This document shows positions 22,301 through 34,310 of a stretch of DNA of 64,000 bases, piece by piece (within the stretch, counting starts at the first letter, position 1; each line of letters starts with the position of its first letter). The stretch covers positions 437,878 to 501,877 of the forward strand of contig MU130497.1 of assembly GCA_015039465.1 (NCBI GenBank). The letters run 5' to 3'. Source of the stretch: Phlegmacium glaucopus. Taxonomy: Eukaryota > Basidiomycota > Agaricomycetes > Agaricales > Cortinariaceae. The translations under genes were made by a program, and so were the position numbers. Under the pieces are notes generated by a model, which made no database searches, was not told the origin of the DNA, and was given only the letters and a program-made list of their open reading frames with translations.

Positions 22301-22783
22301 CCTGCCCCGGGTGGAGAAAGCAAAGGAGCAGTCCGCTTCTTCTGGACATCAGGAAGAGGAATTCACGATGGAACTAGTCATCAGTCTTGTACAAAGCGCG
22401 TTAGATTGCAGAGGTAATCATTTCCAGGTCTTTACTCAAAGTCCAGCCGTTCTGACTGCCCGACAGCCTTCACAGCACATCAAATCCGGAGCCTCGTCGA
22501 GTTCTCGGAAGCACATTTCTTACCACTGCCAGATAGCGACTTGTCTCTCCTGTCTGAATCCTCCGACTTTGTTTCACGTAGCGGATCTAGTGGACCGAAG
22601 ACACCTGCTAGTTCCCAAGAATACGACAACGCTGGGTTTTATTACAACACCAACCGGCAGATGCTGAATAAGTCGCAAAATAGGAGTCACGTCGACGGTT
22701 CTCTGCAAGATCTTGCCAAGGAGTTTGGTGTTGATGCTCACGTTGTGCAGGCGTTGGTGCAACGGCTGACTGGGATGTGTTGA
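19335..22783 (+). CDS. RING-finger and RRM-domain RNA-binding protein
   Basis: A multi-exon gene. The N-terminal part is Ser/Pro/Thr-rich (MSFSVPTSPAMSR...), then comes a His/Gln-rich region. A C3HC4 RING follows at about 20889-21025: CSVC, CKHPLC, SGC and CAVC provide the zinc ligands. An RRM-like domain starts at ENYVVLRIDNVPW (21384) and continues after an intron (about 21419-21488) with DITPTQIIRWLQQPV, VLLDGKGKTLSHAYVEV and AILRGE. Later exons hold LFPHWRGRFAG, LPFHSLISLLTKFPVD and a helical C terminus ending QRLTGMC. This suggests a ubiquitin-ligase-like RNA-binding regulator. At least nine small introns are visible; the one(s) between FGA (20208) and PDTSLDLFDID (20332) are not settled. 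An in-frame ATG at 19269 is an alternative start. CpG content is normal, unlike the flanking pseudogenes. Confidence 0.8.
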
Positions 22784-24545
22784 AAATTTTTTTCTTTAAT
22801 TCTTTTGGCCTGCCTCCGTCCCATTCACGAATTATTACGCACTCTGAAGATCTTTTTCTTTTTTCCTGATTACTTCCATTATTACCAACCTTGCATCGCA
22901 CAAATTCTGTTCCTTTTTCACGAGGACCGCGCTCTTTTTTCTCATGTCTTATTTTCTCCTTTCTCATTCCAGTCTGCCGCTGTCCTCGTCGTCCCAGCGT
23001 TCCCCTTGCACGCCACGCTATTCACACTCGCTCTCTCGTTCTGCTGTCGCCTTTCACGCAAAAGTTTTTCAATCGTCCGCTGTGCCTTCTTGTTTTCGAA
23101 AATTCCTCCTTTCTCTCCTTAAATTGGCATGCTGGCCTGCTTTCAAAGATCACCGAAACTGCAATACCACTCAACTCCACAATATCGCCTCTCCATTCCT
23201 GAAATCAACATCCATTATTTTCCGCATTACTTTCTTCTTCCTTAACGCACTAGTTGTGTTTATTCTGTCGTTGTCAATTTTACTTTATGTTATTCATTTA
23301 ACTCTCTTTGTTAATCGTACCACAACACTCGCCTCCTGTTTACCATTTTGATATCGACTCCTCCATGCCGCTCTTGTTTTTTTTTGCCTTTCTTTATGCC
23401 TTCCGTCATGGTTTACCCTCGTTGTCCCCTCACACCATCACTATCATTGAAAGCAATAAATTACTTTTGTACATTGTATTATTTGAAGAACTCTATGTGA
23501 GCCTTGTACCTAGATGCTGACTTGCATTTCGGTAGCTCGTACTCCAATCTCTATACGTGCATCCAACGTTCGACGTTCAATGTTGAACCTTGTACCTTGC
23601 AAAACAATTGATTTAATAGGGTAGTATATGTACAGCAGGACAAGTGCGATCGATAAACAAGGCATTCTTTTTTATAGCGTTGTTCCATTTGTGTTCAAAT
23701 GTACGAAATATCTCTGAAAGACGAAAAGCATAGTACATGATATTAATCGCACACCTGACCACTCCCCGAGATCATGGGGCTCAGATCGCGTTTGTTGGGA
23801 TTGGGGCAAGGGGGACACAGGGCGGCTCAGACACATATGCCTATGTAATGACCATTGTCAATATAATGATACGACGGTGTCGAAACTAGGAGAGAAGTAC
23901 TTATATATGTAAATAAAACACTATCTGGAAGTGTTGTGGATCCTGACCATCTCTTTTTTGGGTAGTAAGCCCATTCTTTTATGCCGGTAGAATTGAACTC
24001 ACCAGCGGCGCTGTTTCCATGAACAACATCGATTTCTTGTTCTTATATTGCCGAGCCAAGTGATTCGGTAGTTCTTGTATTTAAATATAGAGAGACTTGA
24101 TTGGTTGATGATTATTACGTAACTTTCAAGCACGTGGATGATTTAGCCTGTTTTCGGATCCCCACCAACCTTGGCCACACCGAAATGGCCTCCCGTTCTT
24201 GGTTTTCTCATTTACAGCACGCTTGATATCTGCCCGGATCCACCCTCCAACTGTAGGATTTATAGCTTCTGGATACATAGGCATTCAGAGCCCCTCATCA
24301 TCAATAACGGAAATCAGGAGAACTTCAGCCACCAATTGAGTTGCCGTCACAGACATTTCTATTTGAGCAGGCATGTCGGCCAAGCCACCTACGAGACCAA
24401 ACGTATACGCTCCTGGAACACAATTGGTACGCGACAAGGTCAGGATTTTCGCCAGATTCACTGTGACTGTGGCTGAAGAGTATGATAGACGAGTTATGGC
24501 TTAATTCCAACGCCCCCTTCACCAACGCATGCCTTACCAGGCTTA
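22784..24545. other. intergenic: 3' region and upstream region, no gene seen
   Basis: 22790-23470 is strongly pyrimidine-rich on the plus strand and gives several overlapping but featureless open frames; it is probably 3' untranslated and spacer DNA. 23520-24540 shows no coding signal. The last few hundred bases must contain the promoter of the gene starting at 24546. Confidence 0.5.
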
Positions 24546-26576
24546 ATGTCTCCATCAAACTCGACCTCTAATTCGTCGAGCTCACCGCCGGAACCAGCCA
24601 CTCCACCTCGCGCGCGAACTCGTTATCCTGATCTTGGCCGTGTTCCCCTACATCGAAGAGGCACCTCAAAGACATATGAACGTTTAGAAGATCTCCTCAA
24701 AGAAGCGGGATACAAGGAGACCCGCGTGTTTACACCAGAGACAGAGCGCTCTGACTCAGGTGATGGTACTGGAGGAAACCAGGAAAACCGTTTGAGTGTA
24801 AGGGATGGTATGGATGCTGTCGTAGGTTTCTTCGCGGGGCTTCTACCTGGCGCAATGACAAGCAAGACATCCTTGGAGCCACCTGGGAGTGGCGGTCCTG
24901 CCCAGCTAACGACTTCACTGCAAGATTATTCGCCTCCGGTCTCCCCTCTTACGACTCGCACATTGCAGAGGCAAGTTGTTGAAGTGGGATATGATCTTAC
25001 TGAACCGCCCACCCCTACCACCATGACTTCGTCCATCGAAAGTTTAGGAGAGCATACCCCAAGGTCGAATCGCCACCACGACTCCAGAATTAATAACAAT
25101 TCTGCTAGTACTGTTAATCCACATGCCCCTCGAACATATCACTCACAGCGTCCACCTCTACTCCACCGTACCTCGAGTCAGGTCTCTCACACCTCTCAGC
25201 AGATGCAGAAACAACCGTCTCGAAGTTCTCTGCATCATCAAGCTATACAGCACCATTCTAATATTGTCTCACCACATCCATCACGGGCGGGCGCTTATGT
25301 CCGACATGTGCCCTCTACTTCTTCTATGCCACCGAGGCCTAATTCAACGCCTGCACATTTGAGTAAACCTACCATCTTTGTCAACGACAGTGATAGTAGC
25401 AGTGCTCATAGTCTTCGCGGTGAAGATTCCGATCAACCTCCACTCCCCCCATCTTGGCTTGGAACTGTTGCTCGTGCAGTTCTTTTTGGTGGCAATGGAG
25501 CTTACATTGGCGGCCCATCGAATTTTATCCAGCATGAGCCGCCCAGAAGTTCTTCGTCTCTTCGACCCGCTAAAGCCCAAGTTTTGCGAACCACCCGTAG
25601 TTCTTTGTCCCAAGTGTCGTCTCGAAGATCCAAACAGCACCGACCGTCAACGAATAGAAGAAGTGGATTATCAGATCAGACAAATACCTCAGCAACGCCT
25701 ACATCGAGTAGAAGCGCTTTCCTTTTACCTCCCTCTTTGGTTTCTCAGATTGAACGAGGCAGGTCAGGAAGGAGTGAAGGAGAAGTTTCAAAGACGAGAG
25801 TTGTATGCAGAAGCGCGCCTGGGAGTCGAAATGGATCTGTTACGCGTAGTGGTGATAATGATGATGGCAAAGAAAGATGGAGGAAGATCTCTAGGAGGAA
25901 GGAAGAGAAGGGCCGTTTACCAAGTCTTGCCAGGACCCGGGTTGAAGGCGACGTTTGGGACCGAGGGAGGAGTGAAGCTCGTACCCGAGGCAAGAATGGT
26001 GGCTCAGATAACTCCAACCGGTATCTGAGTGGCTGGGGTGCCGATGCAAATTCAGAAGCTGGATCAAGCGCAAGCTCAGAAGAAGAAGAAGATGGGGAGT
26101 TGGATCTAGCTCGTATCCTCGTTCCACCGAAACGACAGAACTCGATAGTGAGCTTAAGGAAACACCTTACTTCTGAAGCTGGTGGGCCTAGACCAAGTGC
26201 TCATTCGTCTTTGAAGAATTATGCGGCTAGAGCGGGATCCACTGGTAGACGTGCAGGGCGGGGAATGAATGTCACTGCCCAAAGTAATGGCGGCGATGGG
26301 AGTCAAGTCAAACGAAATCGGGTACCTAGCATCTTGCAACGTCGCCAACAGAGTGAAGAAGATTGGGATGGAGAAAGCCAAGAAGAGTGGGGTGGTGGTT
26401 GGGTGAGAAAGGGTGCTGGAAATCGAGAGTCGGAAGATGATGATATGGATTCTTTCGTTGGATTTTTTGGGGAAGGCAGGACGAGTTTGGTGGGGACTTC
26501 TAAGAGCGGCGGCACTGGCAGGAATCGATTGGGGTTTAACGGCACTTGGGGGTTGATAGGAGGCAACGGCTCATAG
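24546..26576 (+). CDS. conserved low-complexity fungal protein, function unknown
   Basis: A single uninterrupted frame of 676 codons beginning MSPSNSTSNSSSSPPEP. The most protein-like part is near the N terminus: RYPDLGRVPLHRRGTSKTYE, RLEDLLKEAGYKETRVF and DGMDAVVGFFAGLLPG. The rest is Ser/Arg/His/Pro-rich and probably disordered, with an acidic Glu run (EEEEDGELDLARILVPP) near residue 520 and Gly-rich patches at the end. There are no membrane segments or catalytic motifs. I do not recognise a characterised homologue. The long intact frame and normal CpG content support a real gene, possibly a nuclear or cytoskeletal scaffold, but that is only a guess from composition. Confidence 0.72.
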   Translation: MSPSNSTSNSSSSPPEPATPPRARTRYPDLGRVPLHRRGTSKTYERLEDLLKEAGYKETRVFTPETERSDSGDGTGGNQENRLSVRDGMDAVVGFFAGLLPGAMTSKTSLEPPGSGGPAQLTTSLQDYSPPVSPLTTRTLQRQVVEVGYDLTEPPTPTTMTSSIESLGEHTPRSNRHHDSRINNNSASTVNPHAPRTYHSQRPPLLHRTSSQVSHTSQQMQKQPSRSSLHHQAIQHHSNIVSPHPSRAGAYVRHVPSTSSMPPRPNSTPAHLSKPTIFVNDSDSSSAHSLRGEDSDQPPLPPSWLGTVARAVLFGGNGAYIGGPSNFIQHEPPRSSSSLRPAKAQVLRTTRSSLSQVSSRRSKQHRPSTNRRSGLSDQTNTSATPTSSRSAFLLPPSLVSQIERGRSGRSEGEVSKTRVVCRSAPGSRNGSVTRSGDNDDGKERWRKISRRKEEKGRLPSLARTRVEGDVWDRGRSEARTRGKNGGSDNSNRYLSGWGADANSEAGSSASSEEEEDGELDLARILVPPKRQNSIVSLRKHLTSEAGGPRPSAHSSLKNYAARAGSTGRRAGRGMNVTAQSNGGDGSQVKRNRVPSILQRRQQSEEDWDGESQEEWGGGWVRKGAGNRESEDDDMDSFVGFFGEGRTSLVGTSKSGGTGRNRLGFNGTWGLIGGNGS

Positions 26577-27654
26577 CCGCAGAGATGCCCAAAAACTTGG
26601 AGAATTTATCTATCCATGTCCGTCGTCGTCGTCGTCGTCTATTGCGCTTTTAAGACCGAGCGTATGGACTGGCTGGTACGACTCAACAACAACATCAACC
26701 AACAATCATTGAAAGAAATTTGTAATTTTATCTCGACAAACTCACAACCATATCAAAAAATCGCAAAGCTAATATCATTATGCACCACACGACCATCTTC
26801 ATTACGAAAAAAATAAAAATTAACTACCTATCTTTTTTTGTTTTATTCACGGTTTCCCCTTTATCCTATTCATATATGTTGAAACATAATGACCCCTTTT
26901 TTATGCTCTGATGTCTTTTATTTCTCTTTTGTTCTCAATTATGCGGCTACCTCTTTATTTAGTCAATGTAGACACTTTCGTTTCTTTTTGATTATGGGGT
27001 ATATATATATACATATTACTTTGGGTTCGGTTTATCGTTATTGCCTTTGCCAGACGTATTTGTCTCTGGAGGCTCTTGGCGAGAATCCGACCCTCCCTTA
27101 GATCGGATCCACATTACATTATGCGGTTGGTAAAAGGGTATTCAGGGGGGGTGTTTATATCGACGGAGTCGACTACTAGTGTGAAGGAAGAATTTATATG
27201 TAATTCGTTGACAAATACACTCCTACATATATCACTGTTGGAGAGCCTCTTCCTTTGCAAAAAAAAGACTAGAATGTTAAAGGAAAGTCCAACGATGGTT
27301 ATATATCTATATGCTACCCGACGCGCCCATCCATGGCGCCAGTCGCCTAAAGACCGCGCTACTTTTGTACACCTCATAAATTAACATTATTAGATATCAA
27401 ATTAGGATCGGTATACCACGAATGTTCATGAAAACATTCTAATATTATTTATTCTACTTATAATCTATCCAAAAAAAAAGTTCAACAGACCACCACCGGC
27501 TGAATAAGTAGCGATTCCACTGAGTGGCATGGAATGAAACTTTTTGACGCATGCGTTGCCTCTTTTTTGATGGGGAATGGGCTTCCCAGAGTGCATACTG
27601 TAGGAAGTGATGTCGGAATCCAAATTTAGCTGTCAAATCTAATCTAATCTAGAT
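26577..27654. other. intergenic, no gene seen
   Basis: AT-rich spacer with a short GTC microsatellite (about 26620-26640). No open frame with coding character. It precedes the left border of the segmental duplication. Confidence 0.5.
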
Positions 27655-28150
27655 GGAACTATGGAGGAGCCCTCGTTCCCCGGGCTTGCTCATCGCGGAC
27701 TGAAGTATTCACTATTCACTTCCTAGCATGCTTAGATCAATCCACTGGCAGCCATCTTCACTTTCAACACGGTTATTGACTCCACCCAACCCCAAAGTGC
27801 ACTGCCCTTCATTCTCAAGAATCTCAGCTTTGCCAACAGCCTGGGAGGCACCAACTTTATCGGCTCATAGTTTCCGAAGACGATGACCTGAGTCATGATC
27901 CGATTGCTTGGAATAGATGATCGGCTGTGCCTGAACAGGCTATCCATGCTGTTTTCGTCGTGTGTTAGAATTCTGGCCGGTGGTACTGAATGAATTTTCG
28001 ACAAATGGCTACACTAGACGGAAAATGTTTCTCCCGGTGATTTTTAGCGCCTGGTACAAATTTAGACAACAGGCACCGCTGATTTTTAATCGTCATCTTC
28101 ATTATGAAAGACCCAGGTCGGTGTATCGTCCCTCGGATCACTGAGAACCG
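27655..28150. repeat. segmental duplication copy A, left arm
   Basis: Homologous to 32412-32845: both start with AGCCCTCGTT, TTGCTCATC and GGACTGAAGTATTCACT, and run through AGAATTC and GGCCGG to GGTCGGTGTATCG. In copy A the arm continues after a short gap into the promoter arm at 28230; in copy B about 2 kb carrying a membrane-protein gene lies at that point. Confidence 0.8.
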
Positions 28151-28229
28151 CGTTCTCACGTTTTAGAGCCAGCTAATGCATACCCCGCACCTATCGCTCC
28201 TAGTCAAAGGAAACATCGACAAGGTCTCG

Positions 28230-29615
28230 TTATCTGAGAAGAATCTTGGCAGGGTTGCTGGACGCGCGTATAATCTCGGCTTCGACTAGTCTCCATTACC
28301 TGAACACTGTCCAGTATCAGGAATCAGACTGATTCAGATGCAATACAAATCAAAGTTTGCGGTACCAGAGAGGAGTAAAGACCTAAATAACTAGATTAAT
28401 GATGATAGACGTCACTGACTCACTGCGTTCTTTTCACTGGCCACGGTCTTCAAATAGACTGAAAGAAGCTTTGTTAATGCCAGAAAGACTTGGCGTACTA
28501 TAAGTATTTGTCAGGTAGGAAAAATTATCGGGCTGTGAGCTCCGCAGGCTCTTCTCGGATCCGTTTCATCCATAATGATTTTATCAAGGCTTGAGGAATT
28601 TTAATGGGCACAAGGCTCAATGGTTCAACCGTTCAACGTTTAGTAACCAGTGCTCAATATACGTTGAACCGTTACTTCTATACGGACTGGGGTTCGGCAT
28701 GTAAGTCACAATGAGGAGGACCTTCCTGACTTCTACGAACCCAAAGTTTATCTAGTATATGCATGAATCCCGTGACCATTTATTAGACGGACCTTACTTA
28801 TTACTATCAGCTCCGATGTTCCAGCATTGGAGAGTGTTAGCAGCGGGCGTTCAACATTAATACACCTAGTTCTCGACAGTTTGGCTTGCGTGTTATTTAG
28901 CCGCATTCACAGTAGACGAAACCGGTCGATTTCGAGGCCGGTGGTTGAGTAAACGAGACCCAGACGAGACCTGATGGTTGAATTTCGGCTTGTACGGCCC
29001 GGGCGCCGGTTGGCGGAGCTTGAATTCAATGGTGCGCTTGAGACTGGTTGAAATTAGTCTCATTCCTTATCAAAGCACCGCTGAGCAGACACCATATTAC
29101 TAGCTGACAAAGTAAGTTCTGATCTTCGGAGAAGACTGAGTACGGCGGAGGTAGCTAGAACGGATTTTGTAAGGCAGTGGTTTCGAGTCGACGAAAGCCC
29201 TCATCAGGTCCACTGGATTACTCGGAAAATCAAAGGGAGTGATAGCTGGATCCTGTACCGAAAATCGCTGAATCTCGAGACCCAACGAACCTGGTGGGCA
29301 GGTGAACTGTCAGGAGGTGGAAGAAGCTTCAATCCTAGATCGATGATCGACCTTAGCTTTTGCTATATATGACATCCCCGTTGTTCCGATAGGTTTTTTA
29401 AATCTCCGCTGTGATCCCTTTACTTACCACAAACGGATGGGGAACCTTCTACCAAAGAAACTCATTCGAGACCGATCTCGAAAGCCGACCATTTTCTCTA
29501 CTTTAATGCGGCTATCTTAAATATGTAACCGGGGTTGGGCACTGGTTGCACTGGTTGTACATAGTACATACCACCTTGGCATACAATATTTAAAGGGTAC
29601 CAGTATCATGGTCCA
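28230..29615. repeat. segmental duplication copy A, promoter arm
   Basis: About 1.4 kb upstream of the FAD oxidase gene, homologous with small indels to 34878-36262. Shared landmarks include TTGCTGGACGCGCG, the sequence around TACGTTGAACCGTTACTT, CGGCCCGGGCGCCGGT, and the core-promoter stretch GGTTGGGCACTGGTTGCACT followed by CATATTTAAAGGG-like sequence 30-60 bp before the start codons. This arm presumably drives the oxidase. Confidence 0.88.
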
Positions 29616-29644
29616 TCCACATCCCAAATCAACATTGAATCCTG

Positions 29645-31854
29645 ATGTCGTCTGCTCTCACAATAGCATTGCTTGCTTGTAGTGCATGGTCTGGCCTAGC
29701 GTCAGTTATTGACAACAACGACCGGTCATCATACTGTCGAAATATTCCAGGCGATCCTGGATTTCCCACCAACACCCAATGGGCAGCCCTCAACACCACC
29801 GTTTCAGGAAGACTCGTGAATGTCGTACCTTTCGTTGAGTTTTGTACTGCTCAAGGAGGGTGTACGGCACAACAATCTGGTAGTTCAGTTTTTCGAGCTG
29901 GAGTCCCTGGTGCAATGAATCAAGTAAAGCTGTTCCCTCCCTCCTTTGATTTCTGCGTTCAATCGAAACTGACACATGGTTTATTGTAGCCGAATTGGGA
30001 ACAGGTTGGACTTTCTTTTCATTATGGTTTATATTTCAGTTTATCATCTGGATATGTAGGACTTTGATTCAAACCCACCATCTCTTTGTGAACCGACATC
30101 CCCATCAACCTGTGGTCAAGGAGATGTCCCAGTTTTTGGTATTCTCGCCGAATCAGTCAGCGACATACAGGTAAAAAATTTCTGGGACTCCGTTTGATTT
30201 ATCACTCCAATTGACCACAACGATAACTTCAGGCTGGAGTAAACTTTGCCAGGACTAACAACCTCCGTCTGGCTGTGAAAGCTTCTGGACACGACTACCT
30301 AGGACGCTCAACTGCGAAAAACTCTCTTCTGATCTCCACGCATAAACTACAGAACTCTTCTTTCACCGACAATTTCATTGTCGGCGGACAGAGTCTTGGT
30401 CCTGCCGTGACTCTTGGGAGCGGCATCCCCTTGTCCGCGATGTACTCACTAACCAAAGCTCACGGTAAGATTGCCGTTGGTGGTACCGCCTCTACTGTCG
30501 TACCTTCCGGAGGATATGTCCAAGGAGGTGGTCATTCCGCGCTGTCCCCGACTTTGGGTCTCGCTGCCGATAACTGTATTGGTATCTGACCCCTCGGTAT
30601 TATATATCATGTCTCTTTTATCAACGCTCCTTGTTTTTAGAACTCAGTGTGGTCATTGCCGATGGCAGCCTTGTTACAGCGAATAGCGTTGAAAACTCTG
30701 ACCGTACGTTAGGATTTTATCATCTGATTATTATATATGATTGAAATTCTTTCATAGTCTTTTGGGCTTTGCGGGGTGGTGGAGCCGGAAGCTGGGGTAT
30801 CATTGTATCCGCTACATTCAAGACCTTCCCAACCTTTGACGCTGCCATCTCTTTCTTGTCAATCACCACAAACACCCCAGCCCAAATGGCTCAAGTCGCT
30901 CAGGTCCACGCAGAACATATATTCGACTTGGACGCTCTTCGAGGAGGTCAATACTTCTATATTTCAGCCCTAGGCGTATTCCCCCCTTCCCTCGTCTCTC
31001 CAGCTTTGAACACTGGGGTTCCTACTATGGTCGTCAACTCATATTTCCCCAACGCTTCTCTTGCTCAAGCTGCGGCTGCTTTGCAACCTTTCATTGATGA
31101 TGTCCAGAAAGTACCTGGTGTTACTCTTACGCAACGGAATGTTTTGCAAAATATCAATGATGCTCTTACTGCCGCGGATGATACTGTGGGTATTAACCTG
31201 GTAGTTGGGTCTCGACTTGTACCTGCGTCGGCGTACAAGAACGCTACTCTTGTCGGACAAGTGTATTCACAACTTTTGGATGCAGGAGCGTCGCTGTAAG
31301 TTTACTATCCTCTTTTTATGTTTATTTTACCTAATGCATTTTTGATAGTATCCTTGGTCATCTCGTAGCTGGAGGTAAGATCGGCCCCCCTAAAGTTAAC
31401 CAGAATTCTTTTTCTTTTTGCTCACTTGAATTGTTCAGGACAAGTCGCTGAAAATGCGAATGTGGACAACGCAATCATTCCAGCTTGGAGAACTGCCAAA
31501 ACACATGTACGGCCTTTTCTTTATATATATATATAAGTCTCATTAATTCCTTAGATGATTTTGGACAATACTTGGGCGGACCCGGCAACCATTCCACAAG
31601 TACAAGGTAATCTAACCTTGTTCAGACGAACACAATTACCCATTCTCGAACAACTTTCGGGACCGAACGCCGGGGCGTACTCGAACGAAGCGGATACTCT
31701 CGAAGCCAACTTCCAAACCACGTTCTTTGGGCCTAATTACCCGAGACTCTGTGCTATCAAGGCCAAGTTTGACCCGACTGATCTTTTCATTGTTAAGGCT
31801 GGAGTTGGTAGTGAAAGATGGGATTCGGACGGTCTGTGCAAGGTGGAGTACTAA
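29645..31854 (+). CDS. secreted FAD-linked oxidase (berberine-bridge-enzyme-like)
   Basis: The N terminus MSSALTIALLACSAWSGLAS is a signal peptide. The FAD-binding (PCMH) domain includes LAVKASGHDYLGRST, where the His of SGHD is the usual 8-alpha-histidyl FAD attachment site, IVGGQSLGPAV, and GYVQGGGHSALSPTLGLAAD. That last loop lacks the Cys that gives a second FAD bond in plant BBE, so mono-covalent FAD is likely. A substrate domain follows, starting FWALRGGGAGSWGIIVSATF, and the C-terminal BBE segment is NYPRLCAIKAKFDPTDLF. About eight small introns were read, including a 15-nt exon at 29990-30004. All joins keep the frame. Such enzymes oxidise carbohydrates or secondary metabolites outside the cell; the substrate is unknown. 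The gene lies in duplication copy A; copy B keeps only its last codons (37797-37858). Confidence 0.88.
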
Positions 31855-32110
31855 AGAACGGACATTGGTTGTAACATTTAAGATGTGATTCCTTTTTTTG
31901 AGCGGGCGAGGGTCGGTCATATATAAGGTATCGACTTTTCGTTGTAGTTTTACTCATAATATCATACATACAATACTTTTCTTCCGAGTAACTTCTCTCG
32001 AACATATTTTCTTTAATACTCCCCCCTTTCTTTGTTTTTTGTGTATCATTAGATACTTTTGATATGTTTATACATATACACTATTACTGTAGAGTCGAAT
32101 ATGTTTAGTT
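31790..32110. repeat. segmental duplication copy A, 3' arm
   Basis: The last oxidase codons and 3' region are homologous to 37797-38115. Shared blocks are GGAGTTGGTAGTGAAAGATG, TAAGATGTRATTC, ATATAAGGTRTCGACTTTTCG and GTATCATT(A/C)GATACTTTTGAT. The rest up to 32411 holds no gene. Confidence 0.85.
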
Positions 32111-32411
32111 ATTGCGTGGTTATTGATGATGTTTTTTAAGCGCGGTCGCCGATTGATTTTCCGAAAATAAATTTTGTCGCATCCGAGTTTTGGTGTCGAA
32201 AATTTGTGAGATGCTGTAAGCTATATAGGGCTTGATGCATTGATGATAATGGAATAATGGCAAGATATTCACTTTCTGTAGTCTGAGCAAGACCTGAGCC
32301 TGGTGAGCTCGATTGATAAAACACTTTTTTCCGCGTCAGAACCAGGTCCAATGCGATGGAGAAATGTTCCTAATTGCAAGCATATTTGTATGGGCGTCAT
32401 CTTATCCGATA

Positions 32412-32845
32412 ATAGCTAGCCCTCGTTACTCTGGCTTGCTCATCACGGACTGAAGTATTCACTCGCTTCTTAGCATACTCATTTCCCAACAGCCCGGGAA
32501 CCACCAACTTCATCGTCTCACAGTTTCCGAAGCCAATGATGACCTGAGTCATCATCCAATTGCGGGATTGAATAAATGATAGGCTGTGCCTGTGCCTGAC
32601 GTGTTGTTTTCGTCATGTTAGAATTCCAATTTCCGGCCGGTAATGAATGAATTTTTAACAAAGGAGGCTACATTACTGCATTACGATGCACGGAAAACAT
32701 TTCTCCGGCTGATTTAGCGCCTTGTACAAATTTAGGCGACCGGCACCAATAATTATAGCCGATTGCATCGTCATATTCATTATGAAAAACCCATATGCCC
32801 ATGGCGCAGGAGTCAGGGGAAGATTCGCTTCAGGTCGGTGTATCG
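32412..32845. repeat. segmental duplication copy B, left arm
   Basis: Homologous to 27655-28150 with several small deletions. Homology breaks after GGTCGGTGTATCG, exactly where the inverted repeat at 32846-32900 begins. Confidence 0.78.
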
Positions 32846-32900
32846 AGGACCCCGGTCAATAGCAGAAACAGTCAGTGGCAGTGCTATTGACCGGGGTCCT
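32846..32900. repeat. perfect 19-bp inverted repeat at duplication breakpoint
   Basis: Arms AGGACCCCGGTCAATAGCA (32846-32864) and its exact complement (32882-32900) flank a 17-nt spacer. It could form a stem-loop. It lies at the point where homology between duplication copies stops and the inserted segment starts. Confidence 0.9.
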
Positions 32901-33047
32901 GTTTGGGTCCTGTAGCAGGACATCCCAAATATGGAAATTCTCACAGGCCTATCATGCGTCAACTTTGTCAAGTCACTGAGTCGACGACGAGTCCGGTCAT
33001 GACAAGCCTGAGATAGACTCATCATACATACCACCACCTCATGCGTC

Positions 33048-34310
33048 ATGGTTAGTATTGGGCTAGAAACAACCTTCATTGGATTATGTCTCCAAGGCTT
33101 CTTCTACGGTATGATAAACTGTTCTATCGCCCTTTCACGGCACCTGCTAAAGCAGTCCAACGATATTCCGGCCTAGGTCTCTATACTGCCATTTTCGCCA
33201 TGTATTTAGAATACTATGCAGCAAGAGAAAACACCTGCAGGTCGATAACTATCATTTTCTATGCTCACAGTACCCTGTATGTCTTTACTGTGGCTACCTT
33301 CGCCCTCAATATAGCCATAACTATAATCGAGGTGTGTCACCATTTCGTCAGTAACGATAACAATACTCTTTGCGCTAATCAGTTGTACAGACTGAGACCG
33401 TGAATACCTTGGTCCTGTACTACATCTATGTGATTACAATCGTAATATACGGATTCTGCGACTTCATCTCTCAAGCTATCCTAGTACGCAGAAACCCCGT
33501 GCCTATAATTCGTTTTATTCATCCAGACATTCAAAGGTCTACCGTTGCTGGATTGTGTGGGGTTACAATACCTATGTCGTGATCATTCCTGCCATCTTGA
33601 TATTTGCATTCCTACGTAAGTCAAGTAATATCTTTATTCACTGGCTGACTTCACTGGCAACTTACTGTTCAGCTATTTGGCTATCGATTGTCGGCTCAGT
33701 GTACATTGCAAACAACCAACTTGCAACTGCTAAACAGGACTGGGCGTACAAGGTGGTTCCGACATGTCTCGGCATGTCCTTGACCGTGAATGCTCTCGTT
33801 ACGGGCTTAATCGCGTTCAGGATCGTCAAGGTGTACTGCCAAGTCAAGCCCATTTTGTATGGTAAAATGTTGGGCACCAGTTCCGAGTGCAGGCTTCGAT
33901 CCATCGTATTTATAGTAATCGAATCTGCCATGGTATTGTTTGCCTTCCAAGTGGTTTGGGTCGTTTGCACCATTGTGAAGGCAGACGCTGCCAGTGACGT
34001 TATTAACGTGATTGTTGGTACTCACCAAATGCTTATTGTGAGTCCATTGCTACGTCTTATGTCATTGATATCATAATGATTGGGCCTTGGCTAGGGCATA
34101 ACACCTACAATCATCCAAGTGCGGGTCTCAATGGGATTGTCTTTCCATGACGAGAAATCCATGGTACTATCCATGGTAGAAGGCGCTGGCAGTGTACACT
34201 TCACGCCTGATAATAACAATCCGGATTCAAATTCGGAAATTGTGTCTGAGAACAGACACGATGGTATTGGCTTTCGACGAAGTATTGATATTGAGGTTGT
34301 AGAGAGATGA
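33048..34310 (+). CDS. multi-span integral membrane protein of a fungal 7-TM family
   Basis: The start MVSIGLETTFIGLCLQGFFYG is followed by an intron (33109-33176). Further exons then encode GLYTAIFAMYLEYYA, FYAHSTLYVFTVATFALNIA, LVLYYIYVITIVIYGFCDF, VYRCWIVWGYNTYVVIIPA, WLSIVGSVYIANNQLATAK, LGMSLTVNALVTGLIAFRIV, FIVIESAMVLFAFQVVWVV and, after the last intron, GITPTIIQVRVSMGLSF. This alternation of about seven membrane segments, with the YRCWIVWG motif and the GITPTII...VRVSMGLSF tail, is typical of a large uncharacterised mushroom family (DUF6533/6534-like). A role in sensing is often guessed but not known. The gene sits inside about 2 kb absent from duplication copy A, between the two arms of copy B. 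Confidence 0.8.

Noticed and set aside
22805..23351. Overlapping Ser/Phe/Leu-rich plus-strand frames
   Set aside because: Pyrimidine-rich DNA after the RING/RRM gene gives open frames by composition; no start context or domain.
25378..26028. 216-codon plus-strand frame in another phase
   Set aside because: Fully inside the 676-codon frame 24546-26576 and of shadow composition.
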